The position numbers and the translations under genes are program-made. DNA of 13,146 nucleotides from Pseudothermotoga sp. GTDB lineage: Bacteria; Thermotogota; Thermotogae; Thermotogales; DSM-5069. The stretch spans positions 1-13,146 of the forward strand of contig DOKY01000020.1 of the NCBI GenBank assembly GCA_003510135.1. Direction: 5' to 3'. Below, piece by piece: positions 7,499 to 13,146 of the stretch (within the stretch, counting starts at the first letter, position 1; each line of letters opens with the position of its first letter). Below the pieces are notes generated by a model. It was not told where the DNA came from. It saw nothing but the letters and a program-made list of their open reading frames with translations, and searched no databases.

Positions 7499-8524
7499 CT
7501 AGAAATTGTATTTATCCATGTTCGACGCGTCTATCAGTATCCAGCCCTGACCATAGATAACCGGTACTCCGTGCTCGTTTTTAATGATCTTTATGTTGTT
7601 GTAGCCTTCGACTCCCAGATCCATTCCCTCAGTGATACTCTCGCCATTCAGTAACTTGTAAGCCACCAAGCATGACACGTAACCAGCCAAAGCTGGATCC
7701 CAACACATTGCAAGGTCCACTGCTCCTGTCCTCAACAATTCGCCGGCGTATGAGACAATGCTCGTACCCACAACCGCTATTTTGTCAGACAAACCAGCTT
7801 CTTCTATGGCTCGACCGGCGGCGACAACATCTCCAGCTGCAGATCCAAGTACACCTCTGATGTTGGGGTACTTTTTCAGAAGGTCTTTCATGATGTTGTA
7901 TCCAATTGCCTGATCCTCTTTTGTCTCGAATTTGCCAATGCATTTCATCTCCGGATAATTCGCCTCTTGGTATGCTCGCGCAGCATCCTGCCACTGGTTG
8001 TGAGAATCGTTAGTGTAAGAACCAACGAATTGCACGTATTCTCCTTTATAGCCCATGCGAGCTGCGAGCTGTCGCATCATTTCGGCACCGTACTCTTCGT
8101 TAATAAATGCCTCTACATCAAAATGTGCGTACTTAGTTCTAGCAGCCTCGTGAGTTATGACGATTATTCCTCTGTCCATCGCCTCCTTCTGAACCATCTC
8201 GTGTTCCTTGACACCATAAGGCACTATCACAAGCGCGTCCACTCCTTGTGCAATTAGCTGTTCTATGATTGCTATTTGTTGTGCCGAATCAGCGATGGGA
8301 GGACCCTGCATGAATGCTGTGACACCGTAATCTTCAGCGAATTTCTTGATGCCTTCCTCCATTCGCTTAAACCAGTTAAAGGCCACAGACTTAACCACCA
8401 CACCGATCGTAAAGTCACGTTTCTTAGCCGCGGCAACCCCAAAGCTTGGAATCAATAGCAGAGCCACGATGAAAACTAGGACGATCGCCAACATGACCTT
8501 ACTCTGCCTGCTCTTTCCTTCCAC
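7499..8524 (-). CDS. Periplasmic sugar-binding protein of the LsrB/RhaS type
   Basis: This 341-residue solute receptor of the Peripla_BP_4 (type I) fold delivers ligand to the permeases. Residues 1-33 are a signal peptide: KSRQSK, a long hydrophobic core, then GVAAA before KKRD. No lipobox is seen. From memory, the protein aligns along its length with LsrB and RhaS: VVVKSVAFNWF, QGPPIADSAQQIAIIEQL, an NQW block, and the ending GWILIDASNMDKYNF. Of the six known AI-2 contacts in LsrB, the Lys (Lys45 here) and one Ala seem to be kept. The Asp116, Asp166, Gln167 and Pro220 positions appear to be Glu/Ala, Ser, His and Ser. AI-2 is therefore an unlikely ligand; an uncharacterised pentose, deoxysugar or polyol is more likely. 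I chose the GTG at 8524 because AGGGGG (8533-8538) lies 8 nt upstream; the in-frame GTG at 8533 overlaps that site. Confidence 0.93.
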   Translation of the reverse strand: MEGKSRQSKVMLAIVLVFIVALLLIPSFGVAAAKKRDFTIGVVVKSVAFNWFKRMEEGIKKFAEDYGVTAFMQGPPIADSAQQIAIIEQLIAQGVDALVIVPYGVKEHEMVQKEAMDRGIIVITHEAARTKYAHFDVEAFINEEYGAEMMRQLAARMGYKGEYVQFVGSYTNDSHNQWQDAARAYQEANYPEMKCIGKFETKEDQAIGYNIMKDLLKKYPNIRGVLGSAAGDVVAAGRAIEEAGLSDKIAVVGTSIVSYAGELLRTGAVDLAMCWDPALAGYVSCLVAYKLLNGESITEGMDLGVEGYNNIKIIKNEHGVPVIYGQGWILIDASNMDKYNF

Positions 8525-8532
8525 ACTACACA

Positions 8533-8538
8533 CCCCCT
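8533..8538 (-). promoter_or_regulatory. Ribosome binding site deciding the binding-protein start
   Basis: AGGGGG on the minus strand is 8 nt before GTG 8524. The in-frame GTG at 8533 shares its first base with this site and cannot be served by it. Confidence 0.7.
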
Positions 8539-8543
8539 ATGGT

Positions 8544-8564
8544 TGTGGGTTCATCTAACCCACA
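8544..8564 (-). repeat. Hairpin in the binding-protein leader
   Basis: A perfect 8-bp inverted repeat, TGTGGGTT and AACCCACA with a 5-nt loop, sits between the DeoR stop and the binding-protein ribosome site. No T-run follows it on the minus strand, so it is not a classic terminator. It may protect the 5' end of a processed binding-protein mRNA or tune its translation. Two further copies of the arm core occur nearby (TGGGTT at 8571, ACCCAT at about 8591). Confidence 0.6.
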
Positions 8565-8588
8565 GAATGATGGGTTTCATAAGATTAG

Positions 8589-9374
8589 TTACCCATGACA
8601 TTCCTTATTTGGAAAGAGCACTTCGATACCAAGGTTCTCCAAGCTCTGAAGCACGTTCTCTGGGGGAGGAGAATCAGTGATGATGGCATGAAAAACGTCT
8701 ATGTCAGAGATCTTTACAAACGCGTTCTTGCCAAATTTGGTGTGATCAGCAAGGAGATATTTTTCCTCCGCGAGTTCAATTAGTGTACGTTTAACCTCTA
8801 CTTCGAAGGTGGATGAATTAAATATTCCGTTCAGATTCCATGCATCCGTCGAAACAAACGCTTTGTCGGCACGAAATGAGTGCAAAAATCGTACCGTCTC
8901 AGTTCCACAAATGCTGTAATACCCAGGTCGGACCTCTCCACAAGCTATAATTGTTTTGATGTTGGAGTGTTTAGCAAGCTCTTCGGCAACCTTTATATCA
9001 ACCGTTAGCACCTTAATCCCTTTCTTGCCTGCCAACATCTTGGCAAGATAATAAACGGTGGTACCAGAATCGAGAAATAGAGTATCACCATCCGATATCA
9101 TACGAAACGCAATTTCAGCTATCCTTTTCTTCGCGTCTGTCATGTTTCGCAATTTGATTTCGAACATAGGTTCAAAACCTAGTTTTTCGATAGCGTACAC
9201 TATCCCTCCCCTAACTTTCTTTACAGGGTAGTCACCGCCCGAGCACAAACTCTGAAGGTCCCTTCGAATTGTCACCTTCGAGACCCCCAACATGTCCGCA
9301 AGGTAATCTACTGTCGCGTTTCCCTCCGTTAACACCACATCAAGTATTTTTTGAATGCGATCACTTTTTCTCAT
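8589..9374 (-). CDS. DeoR-family transcriptional regulator
   Basis: This protein (261 residues from the ATG at 9374) is of normal DeoR-family length. The N-terminal winged helix-turn-helix spans about 5-60 (MRKSDRIQKI, then VDYLADMLGVSKVTIRRDLQ at 22-41). The C-terminal sugar-phosphate sensor domain has DSGTTVYYLA (102-111) and DHTKFGKNAF (210-219), as in regulators that respond to phosphorylated sugars. The open frame extends to a GTG at 9425, but the ATG at 9374 has GGGAGG 5 nt upstream and gives the classic DeoR opening. It is the first gene of the operon, transcribed from the promoter at 9458-9486, with TGATCA boxes around that promoter. The simplest reading is an autoregulated repressor relieved by the phosphorylated product of the FGGY kinase (inference). 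The gap to the binding-protein start is 64 bp. Confidence 0.93.
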   Translation of the reverse strand: MRKSDRIQKILDVVLTEGNATVDYLADMLGVSKVTIRRDLQSLCSGGDYPVKKVRGGIVYAIEKLGFEPMFEIKLRNMTDAKKRIAEIAFRMISDGDTLFLDSGTTVYYLAKMLAGKKGIKVLTVDIKVAEELAKHSNIKTIIACGEVRPGYYSICGTETVRFLHSFRADKAFVSTDAWNLNGIFNSSTFEVEVKRTLIELAEEKYLLADHTKFGKNAFVKISDIDVFHAIITDSPPPENVLQSLENLGIEVLFPNKECHG

Positions 9375-9405
9375 ACTGCCCTCCCGTTGGACAAATATCT
9401 CACTG

Positions 9406-9478
9406 ATATGATCATATATGGTCACATTCTGGATCGTAATTTGATCATTTCGTGATCATTATAACCACAATCTGATCA
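9406..9478. promoter_or_regulatory. Cluster of four TGATCA operator-like boxes
   Basis: TGATCA occurs at 9409-9414, 9442-9447, 9453-9458 and 9473-9478. The box-to-box steps are 33, 11 and 20 bp, close to whole turns of DNA, which would put them on one face of the helix. The third box touches the -10, the fourth is in the promoter spacer, the second is just downstream of the predicted start, and the first is in the leader inside a 12-bp palindrome (9406-9417, ATATGATCATAT). They are the natural candidates for the DeoR-family repressor encoded next door. Single TGATCA copies also occur in coding sequence, so it is the clustering that matters. Confidence 0.65.
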
Positions 9479-9486
9479 CTTGTCAA
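9458..9486 (-). promoter_or_regulatory. Sigma70-type promoter of the sugar operon
   Basis: On the minus strand, TTGACA (9486-9481) and TATAAT (9463-9458) are both perfect consensus hexamers separated by exactly 17 bp. The predicted transcription start is near 9451, leaving a leader of about 77 nt before the DeoR ATG at 9374. An A-rich stretch upstream of the -35 (about 9510-9540) looks like an UP element. TGATCA boxes lie in the spacer and across the -10/start region, so a bound repressor would block RNA polymerase. Confidence 0.88.
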
Positions 9487-9489
9487 TAA

Positions 9490-9506
9490 GGTAACATATG
9501 GTTACC
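9490..9506. promoter_or_regulatory. Palindrome GGTAAC-5-GTTACC upstream of the operon promoter
   Basis: A perfect 6-bp inverted repeat with a 5-bp centre (ATATG) lies immediately upstream of the -35 hexamer, centred about 47 bp before the predicted start. The arms differ from the TGATCA boxes, so a second regulator, possibly an activator, could bind here. No regulator is identified. Confidence 0.45.
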
Positions 9507-9870
9507 AATTCTTGATTTAGTCTTTTCGCTTCTTTTTCGAGTCCTAAGACTTAAACGCTGACGTAACAGCAATTTTCAATGCGACCTGAAGGTGAAAACT
9601 TCCTTCGGAACGTGCTTTGTACCGCATCCACCGGATCATTCGACACGGGACGGTTGTCCCTTCTTTGCTGTAACAATTTCCCCCGAAGCTATTCGTACGA
9701 AGTTCATACTCGTGTTTCAGCATGACGTGTATGCATACCTGTTCTGCTCGCGATGTACTCACGAGGCTAAAGGATACAAAAGATAAAAAGTTATTGGCAG
9801 AAGCTTCTGGAGACCGAAAAGAGGGGAATTGACAAACTAGATAACGCGATCACACTTTCTCTTTCGTATT
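9507..9870. other. Intergenic stretch without a recognised gene
   Basis: About 360 bp lie between the two divergent promoters. Short open frames exist on both strands (about 9544-9762 minus, 9592-9786 plus), but neither resembles a known protein and neither has a convincing ribosome site. Small inverted repeats occur, for example GGGAC-4-GTCCC near 9648. A lone TTGACA at 9829-9834 has no good -10 at 17-18 bp. I see no tRNA, riboswitch or insertion-sequence end. It could hold a small RNA or a decayed gene at the junction of the AT-rich operon. Confidence 0.4.
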
Positions 9871-9899
9871 TTGCAATCTGCTGGGCTGGCACTTATAAT
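9871..9899 (+). promoter_or_regulatory. Sigma70-type promoter of the NhaC-family gene
   Basis: TTGCAA (9871-9876) and a perfect TATAAT (9894-9899) are separated by 17 bp. The predicted start is near 9906, giving a leader of about 29 nt before the GTG at 9935. No TGATCA box overlaps it, so it is probably independent of the sugar-operon repressor. Confidence 0.75.
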
Positions 9900-9921
9900 T
9901 ATATCAACCACAAACTTTGTT

Positions 9922-9927
9922 GGGGGG
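9922..9927 (+). promoter_or_regulatory. Ribosome binding site deciding the NhaC-family start
   Basis: The GGGGGG run is 7 nt before GTG 9935 but only 1 nt before ATG 9929, which favours the GTG. Confidence 0.65.
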
Positions 9928-9934
9928 TATGAAT

Positions 9935-11479
9935 GTGGAAGGCACGGCGTGGTCAGTTTTACCTCCGCTCGTAGCGATCGTCTTGTGCTTCCTGACAAAA
10001 AACGTCATACTGTCGCTGTTCCTGGGCATTTTCACGGGTGGTTTGCTTCTGAACGGCTTTAACCCCATCGCCGGAGTGGTTTACTCGCTCGAGAAGATCA
10101 TCGGCTCCATGGCTGACGAGTGGAACGCGAAGCTGCTTCTGTTCAACCTGCTCATGGGCTCAGGTATAGCCTTCATCTGGCGTCTGGGTGGAAGCAAGGC
10201 TCTGGCTGACTGGGCGAGGACGAAGATAAAGACTAAAAGATCAGCGAGCGTTTGGGCCTGGCTGCTGGGCGTGATCGTGTTCTTCAACGATTACATCAAC
10301 TCTGCGATCGTTGGAAACGTGATGAGGGACATCTTCGAGCAGAGAAAAATCTCGAAAGAGAAGCTCTCGTACATTCTTGATTCGACATCTGCACCCGTTG
10401 CTACGTTCTTCATCTCCGACTGGATAGCTTACCAGCTCGCGATGATTCAGAACGGATTGACCGTGGCGGGTATAACGAGTGTTGCCCCTCTCGCCGCGTT
10501 CATAGGAAGCATCCCGTTCAACTTTTACTGCATCTTCACCGTTCTGTTCGTTGGTATCATTGCGCTGAGCGGGTGGGACTTTGGGCCCATGCTGAAGGCA
10601 GAGATCAGGGCAGAAAGAGAAGGCAAAACTTCTAGGGATGGCGCGATGCCCATGCTGAACATAGACTTCGAGCTCGGAAAACCCATCGAGAAGAAACCGA
10701 TGATAATGACCTTCGTGCTTCCGATCGTCGCACTTGTATCGGTCACGATCTTCGGCTTTTACTACACCGGAGCTGCGCAGGGTGGTGAAACGCTCATAGA
10801 GAAACTCGGGAATGCGGATGCGGCAACGGCGTTGCTGTGGGGCGCGTTCGCGATGGCACTGGTCGGTATCGTGATAGCGCTCGCCTTCAGGTTGATGAGC
10901 GTCAGTGAAACGATGCGAACACTGCTTGATGGCTTCAAGCTGATGCTGTTAGCCTGCGCGATACTGGTCATGGCCTGGTCCATCGGGACTGTGACCAAAG
11001 ATATGAAGCTGGCAGACTACGTTGTCTCGCTCGTCGGAGAGAACGTCTCGTTCGCCTTGGTACCGGCGATCGTTTTCTTGATAGGTATGTTCATCTCCTT
11101 CTCTACTGGAACCTCGTGGGGCACGATGGCGATCCTCACACCGATCGCAATACCCGTGGCCTACAACATCACTAAAGATCCATGGTTGTCGACGACGGTC
11201 ATGGCGGGAGCCGTGTTCGCAGGTGCGATCTTTGGAGATCACTGTTCGCCCATTTCTGACACGACCGTGCTCTCCTCGATTTTTTCTGGTTGTGATCACA
11301 TGGATCATGTGAACACGCAGGTTCCGTACGCTTTAGTCTGCGCGATGGTGGCGCTGGTAATGTATTTGCTGTACGGAACCGTGAAGATCAGCCCGTTCAT
11401 ACTTTTACCACTCGGGATAGTTCTTCTCGTGTTCCTGGCGAGGCTGTTACATAGAAGTGCCATGAAGGAGCTGGTATGA
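9935..11479 (+). CDS. NhaC-family Na+/H+ antiporter-like membrane transporter
   Basis: This protein (514 residues) has about a dozen hydrophobic segments and belongs to the NhaC antiporter family (PF03553). Family signatures are FFNDYINSAIVGNVMRD (116-132), STSAPVATFFISDWIAYQ (150-167), SFSTGTSWGTMA (388-399), GDHCSPISDTT (434-444) and CDHMDHV (453-459); the acidic and polar residues are probable ion sites. The family exchanges Na+ with H+, and some members exchange organic acids such as malate/lactate, so the substrate is open. TTG 9917 and ATG 9929 are also in frame. I chose GTG 9935 because the run GGGGGG (9922-9927) is 7 nt before it, while it is only 1 nt from the ATG. The protein then begins MEGTAWSVLPP, as relatives do. 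It is transcribed alone from the promoter at 9871-9899. Its GC content is clearly higher than that of the sugar operon. Confidence 0.93.
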   Translation: MEGTAWSVLPPLVAIVLCFLTKNVILSLFLGIFTGGLLLNGFNPIAGVVYSLEKIIGSMADEWNAKLLLFNLLMGSGIAFIWRLGGSKALADWARTKIKTKRSASVWAWLLGVIVFFNDYINSAIVGNVMRDIFEQRKISKEKLSYILDSTSAPVATFFISDWIAYQLAMIQNGLTVAGITSVAPLAAFIGSIPFNFYCIFTVLFVGIIALSGWDFGPMLKAEIRAEREGKTSRDGAMPMLNIDFELGKPIEKKPMIMTFVLPIVALVSVTIFGFYYTGAAQGGETLIEKLGNADAATALLWGAFAMALVGIVIALAFRLMSVSETMRTLLDGFKLMLLACAILVMAWSIGTVTKDMKLADYVVSLVGENVSFALVPAIVFLIGMFISFSTGTSWGTMAILTPIAIPVAYNITKDPWLSTTVMAGAVFAGAIFGDHCSPISDTTVLSSIFSGCDHMDHVNTQVPYALVCAMVALVMYLLYGTVKISPFILLPLGIVLLVFLARLLHRSAMKELV

Positions 11480-11507
11480 AAAGTGAGGGCGAAAGCCCTC
11501 ACTTTTT
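11479..11507. terminator. Bidirectional intrinsic terminator between convergent genes
   Basis: AAAAGTGAGGGC (11479-11490), a GAAA tetraloop and GCCCTCACTTTT (11495-11506) form a perfect 12-bp stem with U-tracts on both strands. It serves the NhaC-family gene on the plus strand and the hydroxyacid dehydrogenase on the minus strand. The dehydrogenase stop codon (11499-11501) and its last Lys codons lie within or against the stem. Confidence 0.9.
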
Positions 11508-12488
11508 CTTCTGAAGTACTTCCGGATTGACCAGATTGGGTGGTACCTCACCACTGAGCGCCTTGATGACATTTTCAGCAACCATGACTGACATCTTCGA
11601 TCTTGTGGCGTAAGAAGCGGACGCGATGTGCGGCGCGAGCACCACGTTGTCGAGCTTGAGCAGTTCAGGTTCCACCTCGGGCTCGTTCTCAAACACGTCA
11701 AGGGCAGCTCCCCTGATCCAGCCTTCCTTCAAAGCCTTCACAAGTGCTTTTTCGTCCACGACTGGACCTCGCGCGGTGTTAATGAGATAAGCACCCTTCT
11801 TCATCATCTTGAGTTCTTTCTCACCGATCAGATGGTGTGTTTCCTTTGTCAAGGGTACGTGGAGCGTGACGAAATCTGACTCCTTCAGCAACGTTGGAAG
11901 GTCCACATAGGTGGCCTTCAACTCCTTCTCGATCTGTTCTGCCGCCCTCGTGTTGTCATGGTAGAGCACCTTCATGTTGAATCCAAGAGCCCTTCGAGCC
12001 ACGGCCTGACCTATGCGCCCGAATCCCACAATACCGAGCGTGGCACCGTAAACATCGCTACCGAGCAAGAGCATGGGTTCCCAGCCCCGGAACTTCCCTT
12101 CCCTGACGAACCTGTCCGCTTCAACGACTCTTCGTGCTATAGCCATCAGAAGGGTCCATGCAAAATCTGCCGTGGTTTCGGTCAAGACACCGGGTGTGTT
12201 CGTGACCATGATGCCTCGTTTAGTCGCTTCTTCAACGTCGATGTTGTTGTAACCCACGGCGTAGTTCGCGATGATCTTCAAGTTGGGACCTGCGGCGTCC
12301 ATGACCTCGGCGTCTATGTTGTCTGTGAGCAAACTGACCAGCGCATCGACCCCTTTGACTTTCTCCAGAAGCATCTTCCTCGGAATCACACCGTCGTAAT
12401 CGCTGACTTCAACGTCGTAACGTTCCTTGAGCATGTTCAATCCTTCCTCGAGAATTTTCCTCGTCACGAAGACTTTGAACCTCTTCAT
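11499..12488 (-). CDS. D-2-hydroxyacid dehydrogenase (glyoxylate/hydroxypyruvate reductase type)
   Basis: This cytosolic NAD(P)-dependent enzyme (329 residues) interconverts 2-oxoacids and D-2-hydroxyacids, most likely glyoxylate/glycolate or hydroxypyruvate/D-glycerate. The Rossmann motif GIVGFGRIG lies at 152-160. Asp178 at the end of the next strand suggests NAD rather than NADP. The catalytic triad is Arg240 (NTARGPVVD), Glu269 (DVFENEP) and His287 (APHIASAS). The substrate-loop block ANYAVGYNNID (74-84) is also typical. The sequence looks close to archaeal glyoxylate reductase GyaR, from memory; other substrates of the family are not excluded. The ATG has GAGGAGG 8 nt upstream, inside the end of the upstream TIM-barrel gene, and only 3 bp separate the two, so they form one unit. 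The last three Lys codons and the stop lie in the terminator hairpin. Confidence 0.93.
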   Translation of the reverse strand: MKRFKVFVTRKILEEGLNMLKERYDVEVSDYDGVIPRKMLLEKVKGVDALVSLLTDNIDAEVMDAAGPNLKIIANYAVGYNNIDVEEATKRGIMVTNTPGVLTETTADFAWTLLMAIARRVVEADRFVREGKFRGWEPMLLLGSDVYGATLGIVGFGRIGQAVARRALGFNMKVLYHDNTRAAEQIEKELKATYVDLPTLLKESDFVTLHVPLTKETHHLIGEKELKMMKKGAYLINTARGPVVDEKALVKALKEGWIRGAALDVFENEPEVEPELLKLDNVVLAPHIASASYATRSKMSVMVAENVIKALSGEVPPNLVNPEVLQKKK

Positions 12489-12491
12489 CGA

Positions 12492-13146
12492 TCAAACCTC
12501 CTCGAGAAGTCTTGAATAAGCTATCAGGAAAGTTCTCTTTGCGTTCACAACGACCAAATCTGGATCTTCATCCGGCAGCGGCTTGACTTCGAAAGAGATG
12601 ACAGGTTTTTCCGTTGAAAGTTTTCTTTCAAAATAACCAATTTTGACCAGAGCTTTTAGGAAGTAGGTGAGTTCCTCCACGTCGTTCTCCCCATTGCTTA
12701 TCCCAAACCTCGGATGCTGATCACCGTAAGCGACGTGGTTTTTTTCAAGCACGGCGTTGCCCACGTGGATGTGCGTCACAAAAGGTGAGAGTAAATTGAG
12801 TGTGTAGAAAGAATCTTCGAACAGAAGCGGCTGGTGCGAAAGATCGATCGTCAGGCCGAAGTTATTGTGGAAGGATCTCACTTTCGAAGCAATCTCGAAA
12901 GCTATTGGTGCGGGACCAACGAGCGCGTTCTTTTCGATCGAGTAGTCGAAAACTTCGAGGTTCACGGCGAGCGTGTAACCGAACTCTTCAGACCTCTGTT
13001 TCGCATAGTCACAGATCTCACACAGTGATTCGACCAGTTTCTCCTTTGCCGCCCCGAGCTTCTCCTTCTCTGGCATCTTACCACTCAGAAAGGCGATAGC
13101 TTTCGCCTTCGATGCGTAGGCTTTTTCAACGGCTTTCTTGATCTCA
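12492..13146 (-). CDS. Sugar phosphate isomerase/epimerase-like TIM-barrel protein, partial (5' end missing)
   Basis: This frame is open to the right edge, so the start is outside the window; 217 C-terminal residues are visible. It resembles the xylose-isomerase-like/AP-endonuclease-2 TIM-barrel superfamily (PF01261), whose members isomerise or epimerise sugars and related acids with a divalent metal. Counted from the edge, probable metal ligands are Glu64 in NLEVFDY, Asp101 and His104 in LTIDLSHQP, His125/His127 in THIHVGN, and Glu186 in ISFEVKP. The block GDQHPRFG (141-148) carries further polar residues. An internal Met near 13076 is not the start, because the preceding codons (AYASKAKAIAFLSGK) continue the barrel. 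The gene ends 3 bp before the hydroxyacid dehydrogenase and carries its ribosome site, so the two probably act in one pathway, perhaps of hydroxypyruvate/glycerate or sugar-acid metabolism. The substrate is unknown. Confidence 0.82.
   Translation of the reverse strand, partial: EIKKAVEKAYASKAKAIAFLSGKMPEKEKLGAAKEKLVESLCEICDYAKQRSEEFGYTLAVNLEVFDYSIEKNALVGPAPIAFEIASKVRSFHNNFGLTIDLSHQPLLFEDSFYTLNLLSPFVTHIHVGNAVLEKNHVAYGDQHPRFGISNGENDVEELTYFLKALVKIGYFERKLSTEKPVISFEVKPLPDEDPDLVVVNAKRTFLIAYSRLLEEV

Noticed and set aside
7499..8524. Autoinducer-2 (Lsr) uptake and processing system
   Set aside because: The AI-2 contact residues of the receptor are mostly replaced, and LsrF/LsrG/LsrR equivalents are absent; the regulator is a classical DeoR type with an N-terminal winged helix.
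9375..9425. N-terminal extension of the DeoR-family gene to a GTG at 9425
   Set aside because: The extension would cover a TGATCA palindrome and lacks a good ribosome site; the ATG at 9374 has GGGAGG 5 nt upstream and gives the usual family N-terminus.
9544..9786. Short open frames on both strands in the divergent gap
   Set aside because: No recognisable family, no good ribosome sites, and the two overlap antisense; kept only as an unexplained stretch.
1..13146. CRISPR array, tRNA or rRNA genes, insertion sequence, toxin-antitoxin or phage genes
   Set aside because: No spaced direct repeats, RNA-gene structure, transposase or phage-like protein was seen in reading either strand.

Overview
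The window looks like a bacterial chromosome segment, most plausibly from a thermophile related to Thermotogae (Pseudothermotoga-like). That is an inference from strong GGAGG/GGGGG ribosome sites, frequent GTG starts, very tight operons, Lys/Glu-rich proteins and a D-2-hydroxyacid dehydrogenase resembling the glyoxylate reductases of Thermococcales. The sequence alone does not prove the species.

Layout. (1) Positions 3-167 (+) hold the C-terminal end of an oligopeptide/dipeptide ABC transporter ATPase that enters from the left edge. (2) Positions 239-9374 (-) form one tightly packed eight-gene operon. In transcription order it encodes a DeoR-family regulator, a periplasmic sugar-binding lipoprotein-like or secreted protein of the LsrB/RhaS type, a double-domain RbsA-type ATPase, two RbsC-type permeases, an M29 metallo-aminopeptidase, an FGGY carbohydrate kinase and a BtpA/SgcQ-family TIM-barrel protein. 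(3) Positions about 9375-9934 are a divergent control region. It has a perfect sigma70-type promoter for the operon (TTGACA-17-TATAAT), four TGATCA boxes around it, a separate palindrome, roughly 360 bp without a recognisable function, and a second good promoter facing right. (4) Positions 9935-11479 (+) encode an NhaC-family antiporter. (5) A bidirectional hairpin terminator separates it from a convergent two-gene unit (-): a partial TIM-barrel isomerase/epimerase-like gene entering from the right edge, followed by a D-2-hydroxyacid dehydrogenase.

How it works together. The eight-gene operon reads as import of a small sugar or sugar-like molecule, followed by phosphorylation by the FGGY kinase. 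The later steps are unclear: no known aldolase or isomerase is present, and the two remaining enzymes are a BtpA-family protein (function poorly defined) and a cytoplasmic M29 aminopeptidase with all metal-ligand motifs in place. This gene combination is the best candidate for an undescribed pathway. The transporter resembles the autoinducer-2 (Lsr) and rhamnose importers, but the binding protein has lost most of the AI-2-contact residues, so AI-2 is an unlikely ligand. The operon is clearly more AT-rich than both flanks (sampled lines about 37-43% GC against about 57% on the right), which suggests it arrived as a block.
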